Below, one piece after another: positions 33,759 to 41,691 of a DNA stretch of 64,000 nucleotides (its first letter is position 1; every line of letters starts with the position of its first letter). The notes under the pieces are model-generated. The model was not told the DNA's origin and did no database searches. It saw nothing but the letters and a program-made list of their open reading frames with translations. This DNA is from Cognatishimia coralii (lineage in GTDB: Bacteria; Pseudomonadota; Alphaproteobacteria; Rhodobacterales; Rhodobacteraceae). The stretch is taken from NCBI RefSeq assembly GCF_037478305.1, contig NZ_JBBGAZ010000001.1:992001-1056000 (forward strand). Reading direction: 5' to 3'. The position numbers were made by a program, and so were the translations under genes.

Positions 33759-34703
33759 ATGAGCTGGAACCCAAGCCAACACCCCAAAGCCACGCTTGAG
33801 AATATCGAGACGATGATCGTGCCGCGTGCACGCGACCTTGGTGGTTTCGAAGTGCGCCGAGCTTTGCCGTCCGTGGAACGCAAGATGGTCGGGCCGTTTG
33901 TGTTTTTTGACCAGATGGGCCCTGCCGAGTTCATCACCGAGGGCGGCATCGACGTGCGTCCGCATCCTCATATTGGCTTGGGCACGGTCACCTATCTGTA
34001 TCAGGGCGAATTTGAGCATCGCGACTCTTTGGGCACGCATCAGATGATCTATCCTGGCGAGGTGAACTGGATGCTCGCAGGCCGAGGCGTGACCCATTCC
34101 GAGCGCACCTCGGACGAGACACGCGCGACGCGGCATTCGCTGTTTGGGATCCAAACCTGGGTTGCCCTGCCTGAGGACAAAGAGGATATGGCACCTGACT
34201 TTGAGCATCACAAAGAAGCCGCGCTGCCCTATCTGCAGGACAGAGGCGCGTCTGTGCGTTTGATCCTTGGGGACGCTTGGGGGGCTGCGTCGCCTGTCAC
34301 CATGCAATCCGAGATCTTCTATGCCGATGTCGTGCTAGAGGCCCACGCGCAGTTCCCCCTGCCCGATAATCACGAAGACCGCGGGATCTATGTCACGCAG
34401 GGGTCGATTGAGGTCAGCGGGCAGGTGTTTGAGGTCGGCCAGATGATGGTGTTCCGTCCGGGGGACAAGATCTCGATCCGCGCGGGCGCGAAGGGTGCGC
34501 GACTGATGGCTCTGGGCGGGGCGACACTGAATGGGCCGCGTTATATCTGGTGGAACTTTGTGAGTTCCGACAAGGCCAAGATCGAGGCCGCGAAGGAAGC
34601 TTGGAAAACTGAGGATTGGGCAAACGGGCCGTTTCATCTGCCACCCGGTGATACGGAAGAGTTTATTCCGATTTCGGACAAGCAGGATCGTATCAAGATC
34701 TAG
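33759..34703 (+). CDS. pirin family protein
   Basis: 314 residues, bicupin. The N-terminal cupin holds the iron site HPHIGLGTVTYLYQGEFEHR with a further His in GVTHSE. The C-terminal cupin begins FPLPDNHEDRGIYVTQGSIE. Some bacterial pirins are quercetinases and others bind pyruvate dehydrogenase E1; nothing here decides between them. It follows the GNAT gene by 15 bp. Confidence 0.92.
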   Translation: MSWNPSQHPKATLENIETMIVPRARDLGGFEVRRALPSVERKMVGPFVFFDQMGPAEFITEGGIDVRPHPHIGLGTVTYLYQGEFEHRDSLGTHQMIYPGEVNWMLAGRGVTHSERTSDETRATRHSLFGIQTWVALPEDKEDMAPDFEHHKEAALPYLQDRGASVRLILGDAWGAASPVTMQSEIFYADVVLEAHAQFPLPDNHEDRGIYVTQGSIEVSGQVFEVGQMMVFRPGDKISIRAGAKGARLMALGGATLNGPRYIWWNFVSSDKAKIEAAKEAWKTEDWANGPFHLPPGDTEEFIPISDKQDRIKI

Positions 34704-34883
34704 CTCAAAGCCGCTCTTGCGCCGATCCGAGGGGTGGCATCGAGCCAGTCCTATGTGCCAATTTATGTTTCAGCCCACGTCCTAGTTCGGTGTTGGAGCG
34801 AAACCTCACAAATGCGCCGCCCCTGCGGGTCGGGTCGGCGAAAGAGCGGCGGCCTTAGGCCTTGATTCCGCTCTTAATTAAAA

Positions 34884-34919
34884 AAGCCCGACCGTTGCCG
34901 GCCGGGCTTCTCAATTTTT
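34884..34919. terminator. bidirectional terminator between pirin and 5'-nucleotidase genes
   Basis: Stem aagcccg (34884-34890) with cgggctt (34903-34909), A-run before and T-run after, so it can serve both convergent genes. The 180 bp between the pirin stop and this hairpin hold no gene that I can support. Confidence 0.8.
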
Positions 34920-34932
34920 GTGTTAAATCAGC

Positions 34933-36510
34933 TTACTTTTGGGCAATCCGCCCGTCAGTGTAAGGTGTATAAGGACCGACTTTCGCCAGATACTCCGCGG
35001 TCACATCCGCGAGGTCCGGGCCGTAGTCATAAGCATTGTCCGCATCGCGGAACATCTTATAGCCGTCACCACCACCACGGACATAGTTGTTGGACACCAG
35101 ACCATAGGTCTTGGCTGGATCAATCGCGACGAACTCGCCGCCTTCCATGACCATCACCTCTTGGATCCGGCCTTCGCCAGCCGCCACAGAGGCATCCCAG
35201 GTGAACTTCAGACCCGCAACCTGTGGGAAGCGGCCTTTCACTTCTTCGACCTGACTTACGCCGTTTTCAAGCGCGTCGATCACGGTTTGACCGGATACGA
35301 AGAAGGTCGAAAGCGTGTTCTGGAATGGCAGAACGGTCAGGACTTCGCCCATGGTGACTTCGCCCGCGTCAATAGATGCGCGCAGACCGCCCCCGTTTTG
35401 GATCGCAATCGAAATGCCTTGATCCTTCACACGGTCCAACATCGCGTCAGCAACAAGGTTGCCCATCGCGCATTCACCGGTCCGGCAGAACTCACGCGCG
35501 CCTTCGACCGCCTCGGCGGTTTCTGCAACAACGCGCTGCTTCATCTCTTCAATCGGCGCGCCCATTTCGGCGATCCGAGCCGCCATTGCTGCATCCGGGG
35601 TCACAGAAGCATCCAGCAAGATCGGCTCACCCATTGCAGAGGTCACGTTGCCCGCGTCATCAAAGGTAACAGTCAGCTCACCCAGATATTTGGAATAAGC
35701 ATAGGCCTGCACCACTGGAACTGCGCCAACCATGGTCGGGTAAGCGCCCGCCGCGCGGTCAGAGGTGTTGGACAACAGTGTGTGAGAGTGCCCCCCCACA
35801 ACGACGTCAATACCAGGCACCGCTGCTGCGATCTCGAGGTCTTTGGCCAGACCAACGTGGTTCAGCGCGATGATCTTGTTGACGCCTTCCGCTTCCAGCG
35901 CAGCGACGTCGGCCTTCAGGCTCTCGATCTCGTCTTGGAAGACCACGTTTTCACCCGGCGAGGATGTTTCCACCGTATCAACCGCCAATGCAGAGATGAT
36001 GCCAATCTTTTGGCCGCCTACGTTCAGAACAACATGATTGGACACCTTGCCGTTCAGCGCTGGTTCCGAGGTCAGATCAAGGTTGCCAGAGATCACTGGG
36101 AAGGACACGGTGTCCACGAATGCCTCAAGACCCTCTGGGCCGTCATCAAATTCGTGGTTGCCGACAGCCATGACATCATAGCCAATCGCTTCCATGAACT
36201 CGGCCTCAGCCGCGCCCTTGTAGGTGGTGTAGAACAAAGAGCCCTGGAACGGGTCGCCTGCGTCCAGAACAACATAGTTGCTGCCTGCAAGTTCCGCACG
36301 TTTCGCATCAACGGCCGTCTTGATCCGCGCCATACCGCCAAAGCATTTGCCCTCTGCTTCGCCGTCCGCATTACAGGTAGAGTCAAACCGGTTGATCGAC
36401 TCAACCCGGCTGTGAATGTCGTTGGTATGCAAAATGGTCAGCGTATAATCCGCCGACGCCATACCCGCAGTGAGCGCCAAACCCGCTGCCGTAAAGAGTA
36501 GTTTAGACAT
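34933..36510 (-). CDS. exported 5'-nucleotidase / 2',3'-cyclic phosphodiesterase (UshA family)
   Basis: 525 residues. Signal peptide MSKLLFTAAGLALTAGMASA, so it acts in the periplasm to free phosphate and nucleosides from nucleotides. Metallophosphatase motifs: TILHTNDIHSR, LDAGDPFQG, GNHEFDDG and GGHSHTLL. The C-terminal substrate domain has IQNGGGLRASIDAG and GGDGYKMF. Start at ATG 36510 (GGAG site 8 bases upstream) and not the ATG at 36525, which contains that site. Upstream an inverted repeat aaagagc/gctcttt (36545-36551/36564-36570) could be an operator. Confidence 0.95.
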   Translation of the reverse strand: MSKLLFTAAGLALTAGMASADYTLTILHTNDIHSRVESINRFDSTCNADGEAEGKCFGGMARIKTAVDAKRAELAGSNYVVLDAGDPFQGSLFYTTYKGAAEAEFMEAIGYDVMAVGNHEFDDGPEGLEAFVDTVSFPVISGNLDLTSEPALNGKVSNHVVLNVGGQKIGIISALAVDTVETSSPGENVVFQDEIESLKADVAALEAEGVNKIIALNHVGLAKDLEIAAAVPGIDVVVGGHSHTLLSNTSDRAAGAYPTMVGAVPVVQAYAYSKYLGELTVTFDDAGNVTSAMGEPILLDASVTPDAAMAARIAEMGAPIEEMKQRVVAETAEAVEGAREFCRTGECAMGNLVADAMLDRVKDQGISIAIQNGGGLRASIDAGEVTMGEVLTVLPFQNTLSTFFVSGQTVIDALENGVSQVEEVKGRFPQVAGLKFTWDASVAAGEGRIQEVMVMEGGEFVAIDPAKTYGLVSNNYVRGGGDGYKMFRDADNAYDYGPDLADVTAEYLAKVGPYTPYTDGRIAQK

Positions 36511-36672
36511 CTTTTTTTCTCCCATGTTATCGTTAACGTCTAATAAAGAGCCACGCTTTCAAAGCTCTTTGAAAAAGACAAACACCCAAGCCGAAATAGA
36601 CTTTCAACTTTAACAGTATAATGACATCTCGCGCGACTTGACCATTCTTGACGTTACAGGCATGTCAGCGCC

Positions 36673-37014
36673 ATGCAGATTTATAAAATCCTCCGCTCTG
36701 ATGAATGGAGCGACCTGAAAACAAACGGAGAATCCCAAGGGGCTCCGATTGATGTCGCCGATGGCTTTGTGCATTTCTCCACTGCTGCCCAAGCCGAAGA
36801 GACCGCTAAGCGGCATTTTGCCGGTGTGGACGGGCTGTTTTTACTGGCGCTGGATGGTGAAAAATTAGGCGAAGCCCTGAAATGGGAGCCATCGCGCGGC
36901 GGCGATTTGTTTCCGCACCTTTATGGACCGCTGCGACTCGCCGATGTGCTTTGGGCACAGCCTTTGCCCTTGGTTGACAGCGTCCATCAGTTTCCGGCCG
37001 GAGGCATGGAATGA
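36673..37014 (+). CDS. DUF952 family protein
   Basis: 113 residues, soluble. DUF952 motifs: IYKILRSDEW at the start, DGFVHFSTAAQAEETAKRHF, and HLYGPLRLADV. The fold resembles the RNA/ADP-ribose-related glutathione-S-transferase-like group, but no activity is established. Its stop overlaps the pyrD start (ATGA), a coupling I recall from other Rhodobacteraceae. Confidence 0.88.
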   Translation: MQIYKILRSDEWSDLKTNGESQGAPIDVADGFVHFSTAAQAEETAKRHFAGVDGLFLLALDGEKLGEALKWEPSRGGDLFPHLYGPLRLADVLWAQPLPLVDSVHQFPAGGME

Positions 37015-38069
37015 ACCTCCTCGAACGTCTGGGCATGCCCCTGCTCTATCGCTTTGATCCCGAGACCGCGCACGGGCTGGCGATCAAGTCGTTGCAGTTG
37101 GGTGTGGCGGCCTCTCCGGGCCTTGTGACGTCGCCACGGCTGCGCACGAATGTGGCAGGTCTGGATCTGGCGAACCCGCTGGGGTTGGCGGCTGGATTTG
37201 ACAAGAACGCTGAGGCCCTGCTGGGCTTGTCGCGGGCTGGGTTCGGGTTCTTTGAGGTCGGCGCTGCAACCCCACGCGCGCAGCCGGGCAATCCGAAACC
37301 TCGGCTCTTTCGCCTGACTGAGGATCAAGCCGCCATCAACCGCTTTGGCTTTAACAATCAGGGTATGGAAGCGATTGCCGCGCGGCTGGCAAAACGCCCA
37401 CGCGATGCGGTGCTAGGGCTGAACCTGGGTGCCAACAAAGACAGCGACGACCGCGCAGCGGATTTCGCCAAAGTCCTCGCCCATTGCGGCAATCACCTCT
37501 ACTTCGCGACGGTGAATGTCAGCTCTCCGAACACCGAGAAACTGCGTGACCTGCAGGGCAAAGAGGCCCTCTCCGCGCTCCTTTCCGGAGTGCTCGAGGT
37601 GCGCGACACCCTCAACCGCAAGATCCCGATTTTCCTGAAGATCGCGCCTGATCTGACCGAGGCAGAGATCGAAGAGATCGCAGAGGTTGCGCTGGAGCAA
37701 AAGATCGACGCCGTGATCGCAACCAATACCACTTTGGATCGCGCAGGCCTGCAGTCGCAACATCGCGACGAAATGGGTGGGCTGTCCGGCGCGCCGCTGT
37801 TTGAAAAATCCACGCGCGTGTTGGCGCGCCTGTCCTATGTGACCGCAGGCAAACTGCCTTTGATCGGCGTCGGCGGGGTTTCGAACGCGGACCAAGCCTA
37901 CGCCAAGATCTGCGCGGGGGCGTCAGCGGTGCAGCTTTACACAGCCTTGGTCTACGGCGGCCTTTCGATGGTTCAAGACATCCTCATTGGCCTGGACCGC
38001 CTTATTGAACAGGATGGCTTTGCCAATGTGGCCGAGGCCGTTGGCACCAAACGGAGTGATTGGCTATGA
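37011..38069 (+). CDS. pyrD: dihydroorotate dehydrogenase (quinone), class 2
   Basis: 352 residues. Membrane-associated flavoenzyme of pyrimidine synthesis. N-terminal amphipathic region (LLERLGMPLLYRFDPETAHG) for quinone contact, then NPLGLAAGFDKNAEAL (FMN site), NRFGFNNQGMEA, and the catalytic-base region VNVSSPNTEKLRDLQ, where the base is serine as in class 2. C-terminal GVGGVSNADQAYAKICAGA binds FMN phosphate. Coupled on both sides by ATGA overlaps with DUF952 and arsC. Confidence 0.97.
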   Translation: MNLLERLGMPLLYRFDPETAHGLAIKSLQLGVAASPGLVTSPRLRTNVAGLDLANPLGLAAGFDKNAEALLGLSRAGFGFFEVGAATPRAQPGNPKPRLFRLTEDQAAINRFGFNNQGMEAIAARLAKRPRDAVLGLNLGANKDSDDRAADFAKVLAHCGNHLYFATVNVSSPNTEKLRDLQGKEALSALLSGVLEVRDTLNRKIPIFLKIAPDLTEAEIEEIAEVALEQKIDAVIATNTTLDRAGLQSQHRDEMGGLSGAPLFEKSTRVLARLSYVTAGKLPLIGVGGVSNADQAYAKICAGASAVQLYTALVYGGLSMVQDILIGLDRLIEQDGFANVAEAVGTKRSDWL

Positions 38070-38404
38070 CCGTAATCTGGCACAACCCGCGCTGTTCAAA
38101 ATCCCGCGCGACTTTGGCGATTTTCGAGGAACACGGGCCGGTAGAGATCCGCAAGTACCTTGAGGACGCGCCAAGCGAAGCGGAAATCCGGGACGTGTTG
38201 GCTCAGCTCGGCATTCCAGCGATTCAACTGATGCGCACAGGCGAAGCCGAGTTTAAAGAGCTCGGCCTCTCCAAGACGGACAGCGACGAGGTGCTGATTG
38301 CAGCCATGGCCAAGGCTCCGAAATTAATCGAACGCCCTGTGGTCATCACCGGCAAAGGCGTGCGCCTCGGAAGACCTCCTGAAAGCGTGAAAGAGATCCT
38401 CTAA
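38066..38404 (+). CDS. arsC: arsenate reductase (glutaredoxin-dependent)
   Basis: 112 residues. The catalytic cysteine is in WHNPRCSKSRAT. Arginines that hold arsenate lie in GEAEFKEL-type and LIERPVVI regions (MRTGEAEF, PKLIERPVVITGKGVRLGRP), so this one looks like a true ArsC, unlike the CxxC protein at 7350. ATG 38066 overlaps the pyrD stop. No arsenite pump or ArsR is adjacent, so the role may be housekeeping. Confidence 0.9.
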   Translation: MTVIWHNPRCSKSRATLAIFEEHGPVEIRKYLEDAPSEAEIRDVLAQLGIPAIQLMRTGEAEFKELGLSKTDSDEVLIAAMAKAPKLIERPVVITGKGVRLGRPPESVKEIL

Positions 38405-39714
38405 GCGACGGATCTCTCAAGGCCCGGGTACTTCAGCCCCAATGTGATCCCCCGCGCGACAAAGGAAATGATCAGGGCGGCCCAAAGCCCGTCGTTGCCA
38501 AAGGCTGGGACCAAAGCCAAGACGGCTACGATATAGATCACAAAGGACACGGCCATCATATTGCGCATGTCCCGCCCGCGCGTTGCGCCTATGAAGATGC
38601 CGTCAAACATCCACGCCACAAAACCCGCGACCGGAGCCAAGACCATCCACCACAGATACTGTCGCGCCACGTCTTGCACGTCGGCCGACTTGGCCATGAC
38701 ATCGATCAAGTATCCGCCGCCCAGCGCGAAGCCAAGCGCCAGAAAGACACAAGTCACCCCGCCCCAGAACATGCAATAACGCGCCGCTTTGCGCACGCGA
38801 GCGCGGTTGGATTGACCGATTGCCCGCGCAATCAGAGCCTCGGCGGCAAAGGCAAAGCCATCCATTGCATAGGCGGTGATGTGCAGGAACTGGGTTAGGA
38901 CTTCGTTGGCCGCCAAGGTCACATCGCCAAACCGCGCGCCAATGAAGACAAAGCTCGTAAAGATCGCCATCAACATGGCCGAACGGATCAGGATATCAAG
39001 GTTCAGCACCATCATCCGCGTGACCTTCTCGCGGTCAAACACCCTCAGCCAATTGCGCCACTCCACGTTGTCAAAAGCATCGCGACAGTACCACAGCGCG
39101 AAAACCGCTCCGGTGAATTCCGCGATCACGGTCGCAAAGGCTACGCCCTGCACGCCCCAGCCCAGCCCAAGCACAAACCAAAGATCCAAAACGATATTGA
39201 TTCCGTTCATCACGAGTTGGATCCAAAAGACCCCCGAGGTGCGCTCCATCGCGACAAGCCAGCCGGTCAGCGCATAAACCGCAATCGCGAAAGGCGCCGT
39301 CCAAATGCGGATTCGCAGATAGGACGCGGCCAGCGTCTCCACCTCCTCAGAGGCAGGCGACAGGGCAAATGCGCCGCGAAAGAGCAAGGCCTGCAACACA
39401 ATCAACCCGACGCCCGCGGCGCCTGCGATCATCAGAGAGCGGGTTAGAATGGCCGAGACTTCAGCACTATCCCCTTTCCCATTGGCCTGACCGACCAAAC
39501 CGGCCGTGCCCATGCGCAAAAAGCCAAAGAACCAGTAGAGCGTCGTCAGAATAATCGCGCCCATGCCGACAGCCCCAATCGGAGCCGCTTCGCCCATCTG
39601 GCCCACAACGCCAACATCAACGGCCCCAAGGATGGGCACGGTGGCATTGGACAGCACAATGGGAACGGCAATTTTCAGCACGCGGCGGTGGGTGATCTCC
39701 GCTTGCTGGGTCAT
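38401..39714 (-). CDS. MATE family exporter (DinF-like)
   Basis: 437 residues, 12 helices. Starts after a short polar stretch with LKIAVPIVLSNATVPILGAV, then GEAAPIGAVGMGAIILTTLY, the DinF-subgroup pattern, and a second MatE repeat from VTRMMVLNLDILIRSAMLMA. Different subgroup from the NorM-like gene at 13469. Its last bases overlap the end of arsC on the other strand. It begins 3 bp after the stop of a thioesterase gene, so the two thioesterases and this exporter may form one operon. Confidence 0.9.
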   Translation of the reverse strand: MTQQAEITHRRVLKIAVPIVLSNATVPILGAVDVGVVGQMGEAAPIGAVGMGAIILTTLYWFFGFLRMGTAGLVGQANGKGDSAEVSAILTRSLMIAGAAGVGLIVLQALLFRGAFALSPASEEVETLAASYLRIRIWTAPFAIAVYALTGWLVAMERTSGVFWIQLVMNGINIVLDLWFVLGLGWGVQGVAFATVIAEFTGAVFALWYCRDAFDNVEWRNWLRVFDREKVTRMMVLNLDILIRSAMLMAIFTSFVFIGARFGDVTLAANEVLTQFLHITAYAMDGFAFAAEALIARAIGQSNRARVRKAARYCMFWGGVTCVFLALGFALGGGYLIDVMAKSADVQDVARQYLWWMVLAPVAGFVAWMFDGIFIGATRGRDMRNMMAVSFVIYIVAVLALVPAFGNDGLWAALIISFVARGITLGLKYPGLERSVA

Positions 39715-39717
39715 GGC

Positions 39718-40233
39718 TTAAATGGTGTCCTGCCGCTGAGGCATCAGGAAATGACCTGTGGCTTGCACATAGGGCCTGCTGCGTTGATCCTGCCAGGCTT
39801 CGACAAACACGGACGCATAACGGCGGCCTGAACGGTTCAACGTCGCCCGCGCATAAGAATCCCGAGGTAGGCCCGTGCGCAGATAATCCACCGAGAAATC
39901 AATCGTCTTCGGCAGACGCGGCAACTTGCCCTCCTCCAGTTCTTCCAATGACAAGGCGCCTGACTCCATATCTTCCCACAGGGTGCTCCAGCTTAGAACG
40001 ATCAAAGCCGTGGCTTCCAGAAAGGCCGCAGAGGCCCCGCCATGCAAGGCCGGCAGCATCGGATTTCCAATCAAGCTGTCATTATATGGCATGATGGCCG
40101 TGACCTCATCGCCGCGGCGGTCAAACTGAAACCCCATGAAACTGTAGTACGGAATATTGGACACCAGCGCTTTCAGCACGGCATCGCGACGTTGCTTGAC
40201 GACTTGGACTGGTTCTGGGCGAGGTCTGCTCAT
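39718..40233 (-). CDS. PaaI-type hotdog thioesterase, second of a tandem pair
   Basis: 171 residues, one hotdog fold. Probable acyl- or aryl-CoA thioesterase. Core: YSFMGFQFDRRGDEVTAIMP, IGNPMLPALHGGASAAFLEA (the active-site HGG), and VDYLRTGLPRDSYARATLNR. The ATG at 40233 shares one base with the upstream thioesterase stop (TGATG), so it is translationally coupled. It has about 30 residues more between the helix and the sheet than its neighbour. Confidence 0.88.
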   Translation of the reverse strand: MSRPRPEPVQVVKQRRDAVLKALVSNIPYYSFMGFQFDRRGDEVTAIMPYNDSLIGNPMLPALHGGASAAFLEATALIVLSWSTLWEDMESGALSLEELEEGKLPRLPKTIDFSVDYLRTGLPRDSYARATLNRSGRRYASVFVEAWQDQRSRPYVQATGHFLMPQRQDTI

Positions 40234-40652
40234 CACTTGTGCTCCATCGTAAAGGCACCAGTGGCGGTGGCCACGGGGTTTTCCATATCGTCATCAAAGG
40301 CACGTGCGCGCACGAAAGCTACCGAACGGGTCATGTGATAGACCTCCGCATAGGCGGATATCCTTTGCCCCGGCTCTGCCCCACGCATGTAGTCAATCCG
40401 CAAATCCATCGTTGCCGTACGCGCTGGTGCTTTCGGGTGAGTCAGCACCGCAGCGCCACAACAGGTGTCCAAAAGGGCTGACACAGCGCCACCGGAAATC
40501 ACTTTGGATTCAGGGTCTCCGATAAAGCGTTCGTCGTAGTCCATCGCAATTCCCGCGGTTCCATCCTCAAGCGAAATGAACTCCATCCCCAAGGCGGCCG
40601 AATGCGGCAGAGCTTTGATAAATTGTTGTGCGATCTTAGTTTTATCGACCAT
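40233..40652 (-). CDS. PaaI-type hotdog thioesterase, first of a tandem pair
   Basis: 139 residues. Core: HSAALGMEFISLEDGTAGIA, FIGDPESKVISGGAVSALLD (the usual HGG is SGG here) and TMDLRIDYMRGAEPGQRISA. A second hotdog gene overlaps its stop, so the proteins may form a heteromer. ATG 40652 is chosen over an upstream in-frame start; the ribosome site (GGGAAAG) is modest. Divergent from the first MerR gene over 74 bp. Confidence 0.88.
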   Translation of the reverse strand: MVDKTKIAQQFIKALPHSAALGMEFISLEDGTAGIAMDYDERFIGDPESKVISGGAVSALLDTCCGAAVLTHPKAPARTATMDLRIDYMRGAEPGQRISAYAEVYHMTRSVAFVRARAFDDDMENPVATATGAFTMEHK

Positions 40653-40726
40653 AGCTACTTTCCCAACGTCACAACTGTTGCCCTTAGTGAACACTGGGCC
40701 TAAATTCCCCGCAAGGGAGAATACTC

Positions 40727-41092
40727 ATGACCGAACGTCTAACTTTCAAAGAGATGTGTGCGAAATTCGACGTAACGCCTCGGACTTTGCGGTACTACGA
40801 GTATATCGAACTCCTGCAGCCAGAGCGCGAAGGGCGCAGCCGGTTCTACGGCCCTAAGGAAAGCGCGCGCATGACATTGATTCTGCGCGGGCGTAAGTTT
40901 GGCATCAAACTTGAAGAGATGCGTCAGTGGCTGCTGATCTATGAAAAAGAAGGCACCCAAGCGCAGATGCGCGCCTTTCTGGATATGGCCGACAACCAGC
41001 TTGCGAATCTGCATGAGCAACGTGCTCAACTGGATGAAGCCATCGAAGAGCTTTCCGCTCTGCGCGCCGAAACAGCGTCAAACCTCGACTAA
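40727..41092 (+). CDS. MerR family regulator, first of a pair
   Basis: 121 residues. MerR winged HTH at the N-terminus (LTFKEMCAKFDVTPRTLRYY) with the second HTH-wing block ARMTLILRGRKFGIKLEEMR, then a coiled-coil dimerisation helix (NQLANLHEQRAQLDEAIEEL). No cysteine metal site, so not a metal sensor. Closely related to the next gene. Such acyl-CoA-responsive MerR proteins (LiuR type) control fatty and branched-acid breakdown. ATG 40727 follows AAGGGAGA. Confidence 0.92.
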   Translation: MTERLTFKEMCAKFDVTPRTLRYYEYIELLQPEREGRSRFYGPKESARMTLILRGRKFGIKLEEMRQWLLIYEKEGTQAQMRAFLDMADNQLANLHEQRAQLDEAIEELSALRAETASNLD

Positions 41093-41141
41093 ATCCCTCC
41101 CCTGCGATTGCCTTAACGGGTGAACTGCGTCCAACCTTCAA

Positions 41142-41168
41142 GTTGACGTAAGTCGACGCTACGTCAAC
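41142..41168. promoter_or_regulatory. long perfect palindrome, candidate MerR operator
   Basis: gttgacgta (41142-41150) and tacgtcaac (41160-41168) are perfect inverted repeats around a 9-base spacer that itself contains the palindrome gtcgac. It lies between the two MerR genes, about 100 bp before the second. ACGT-centred repeats fit the LiuR-type operator (from memory, a TTGACGT...ACGTCAA-like consensus). Confidence 0.65.
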
Positions 41169-41190
41169 TTCATTTGTGACGCAGCGTATC

Positions 41191-41208
41191 GCTTACGTAA
41201 ACGTAAAC
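41191..41208. promoter_or_regulatory. second candidate MerR operator (ACGT repeat)
   Basis: Contains ttacgt-aa-acgtaa (41193-41206), a perfect dyad with ACGT half-sites like those in the palindrome 25 bp upstream. Sixty bp before the second MerR start, so well placed for control of merR2 and the acyl-CoA dehydrogenase operon. Confidence 0.6.
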
Positions 41209-41269
41209 TAGCTCCTAGATAGTGTTCAGACCCACGTAACCGACCGTTTTGTTAGCGCGAGGAAATGAC

Positions 41270-41671
41270 ATGACCGAAGACACTTTGACCATCCGTCAGA
41301 TGTGCGATGCATTCGACGTGACCCCGCGGACGCTGCGTTTTTACGAAGCGAAGGAGCTGTTGTTCCCGATCCGCGACGGCCAGAAACGCCTGTTCACGCG
41401 CCGCGATCGCGCGCGGCTTAAGCTGATCCTGCGCGGCAAGCGTTTTGGCTTTTCGCTCGAGGAAATCCGCCAGTTGCTAAACCTCTATGACGTAGGTGAC
41501 CAGCAACAGACCCAATACGAACGCACCTATGAGATCGCCAAAGGCCATCTTGAGGGCATGGAACGTCAGCGCGAAGAGCTGGACGAAGCCATCGCCGATC
41601 TCAAGGCCCAGCTCAAATGGGGAGAACGCATGTTGTCCTCGTTTAACAACCAGAAAAAAGCAGCAGAGTAA
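41270..41671 (+). CDS. MerR family regulator, second of a pair
   Basis: 133 residues. HTH LTIRQMCDAFDVTPRTLRFY, wing ARLKLILRGKRFGFSLEEIR, coiled coil (GHLEGMERQREELDEAIADL). Shares the VTPRTLR(Y/F)YE and RGxxFGxxLEE blocks with the MerR at 40727, so the two are paralogues. ATG 41270 with GAGGAAA upstream; an in-frame ATG at 41249 is not supported. It is 20 bp before the acyl-CoA dehydrogenase gene and likely heads that operon, controlling itself through the two sites upstream. Confidence 0.92.
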   Translation: MTEDTLTIRQMCDAFDVTPRTLRFYEAKELLFPIRDGQKRLFTRRDRARLKLILRGKRFGFSLEEIRQLLNLYDVGDQQQTQYERTYEIAKGHLEGMERQREELDEAIADLKAQLKWGERMLSSFNNQKKAAE

Positions 41672-41691
41672 AAAGCTCCGGAGGAGAAGAG

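Noticed and set aside
34939..36501. 520-codon plus-strand open frame across the 5'-nucleotidase
   Set aside because: Shadow of the reverse-strand nucleotidase gene, which has a signal peptide and intact metal motifs.
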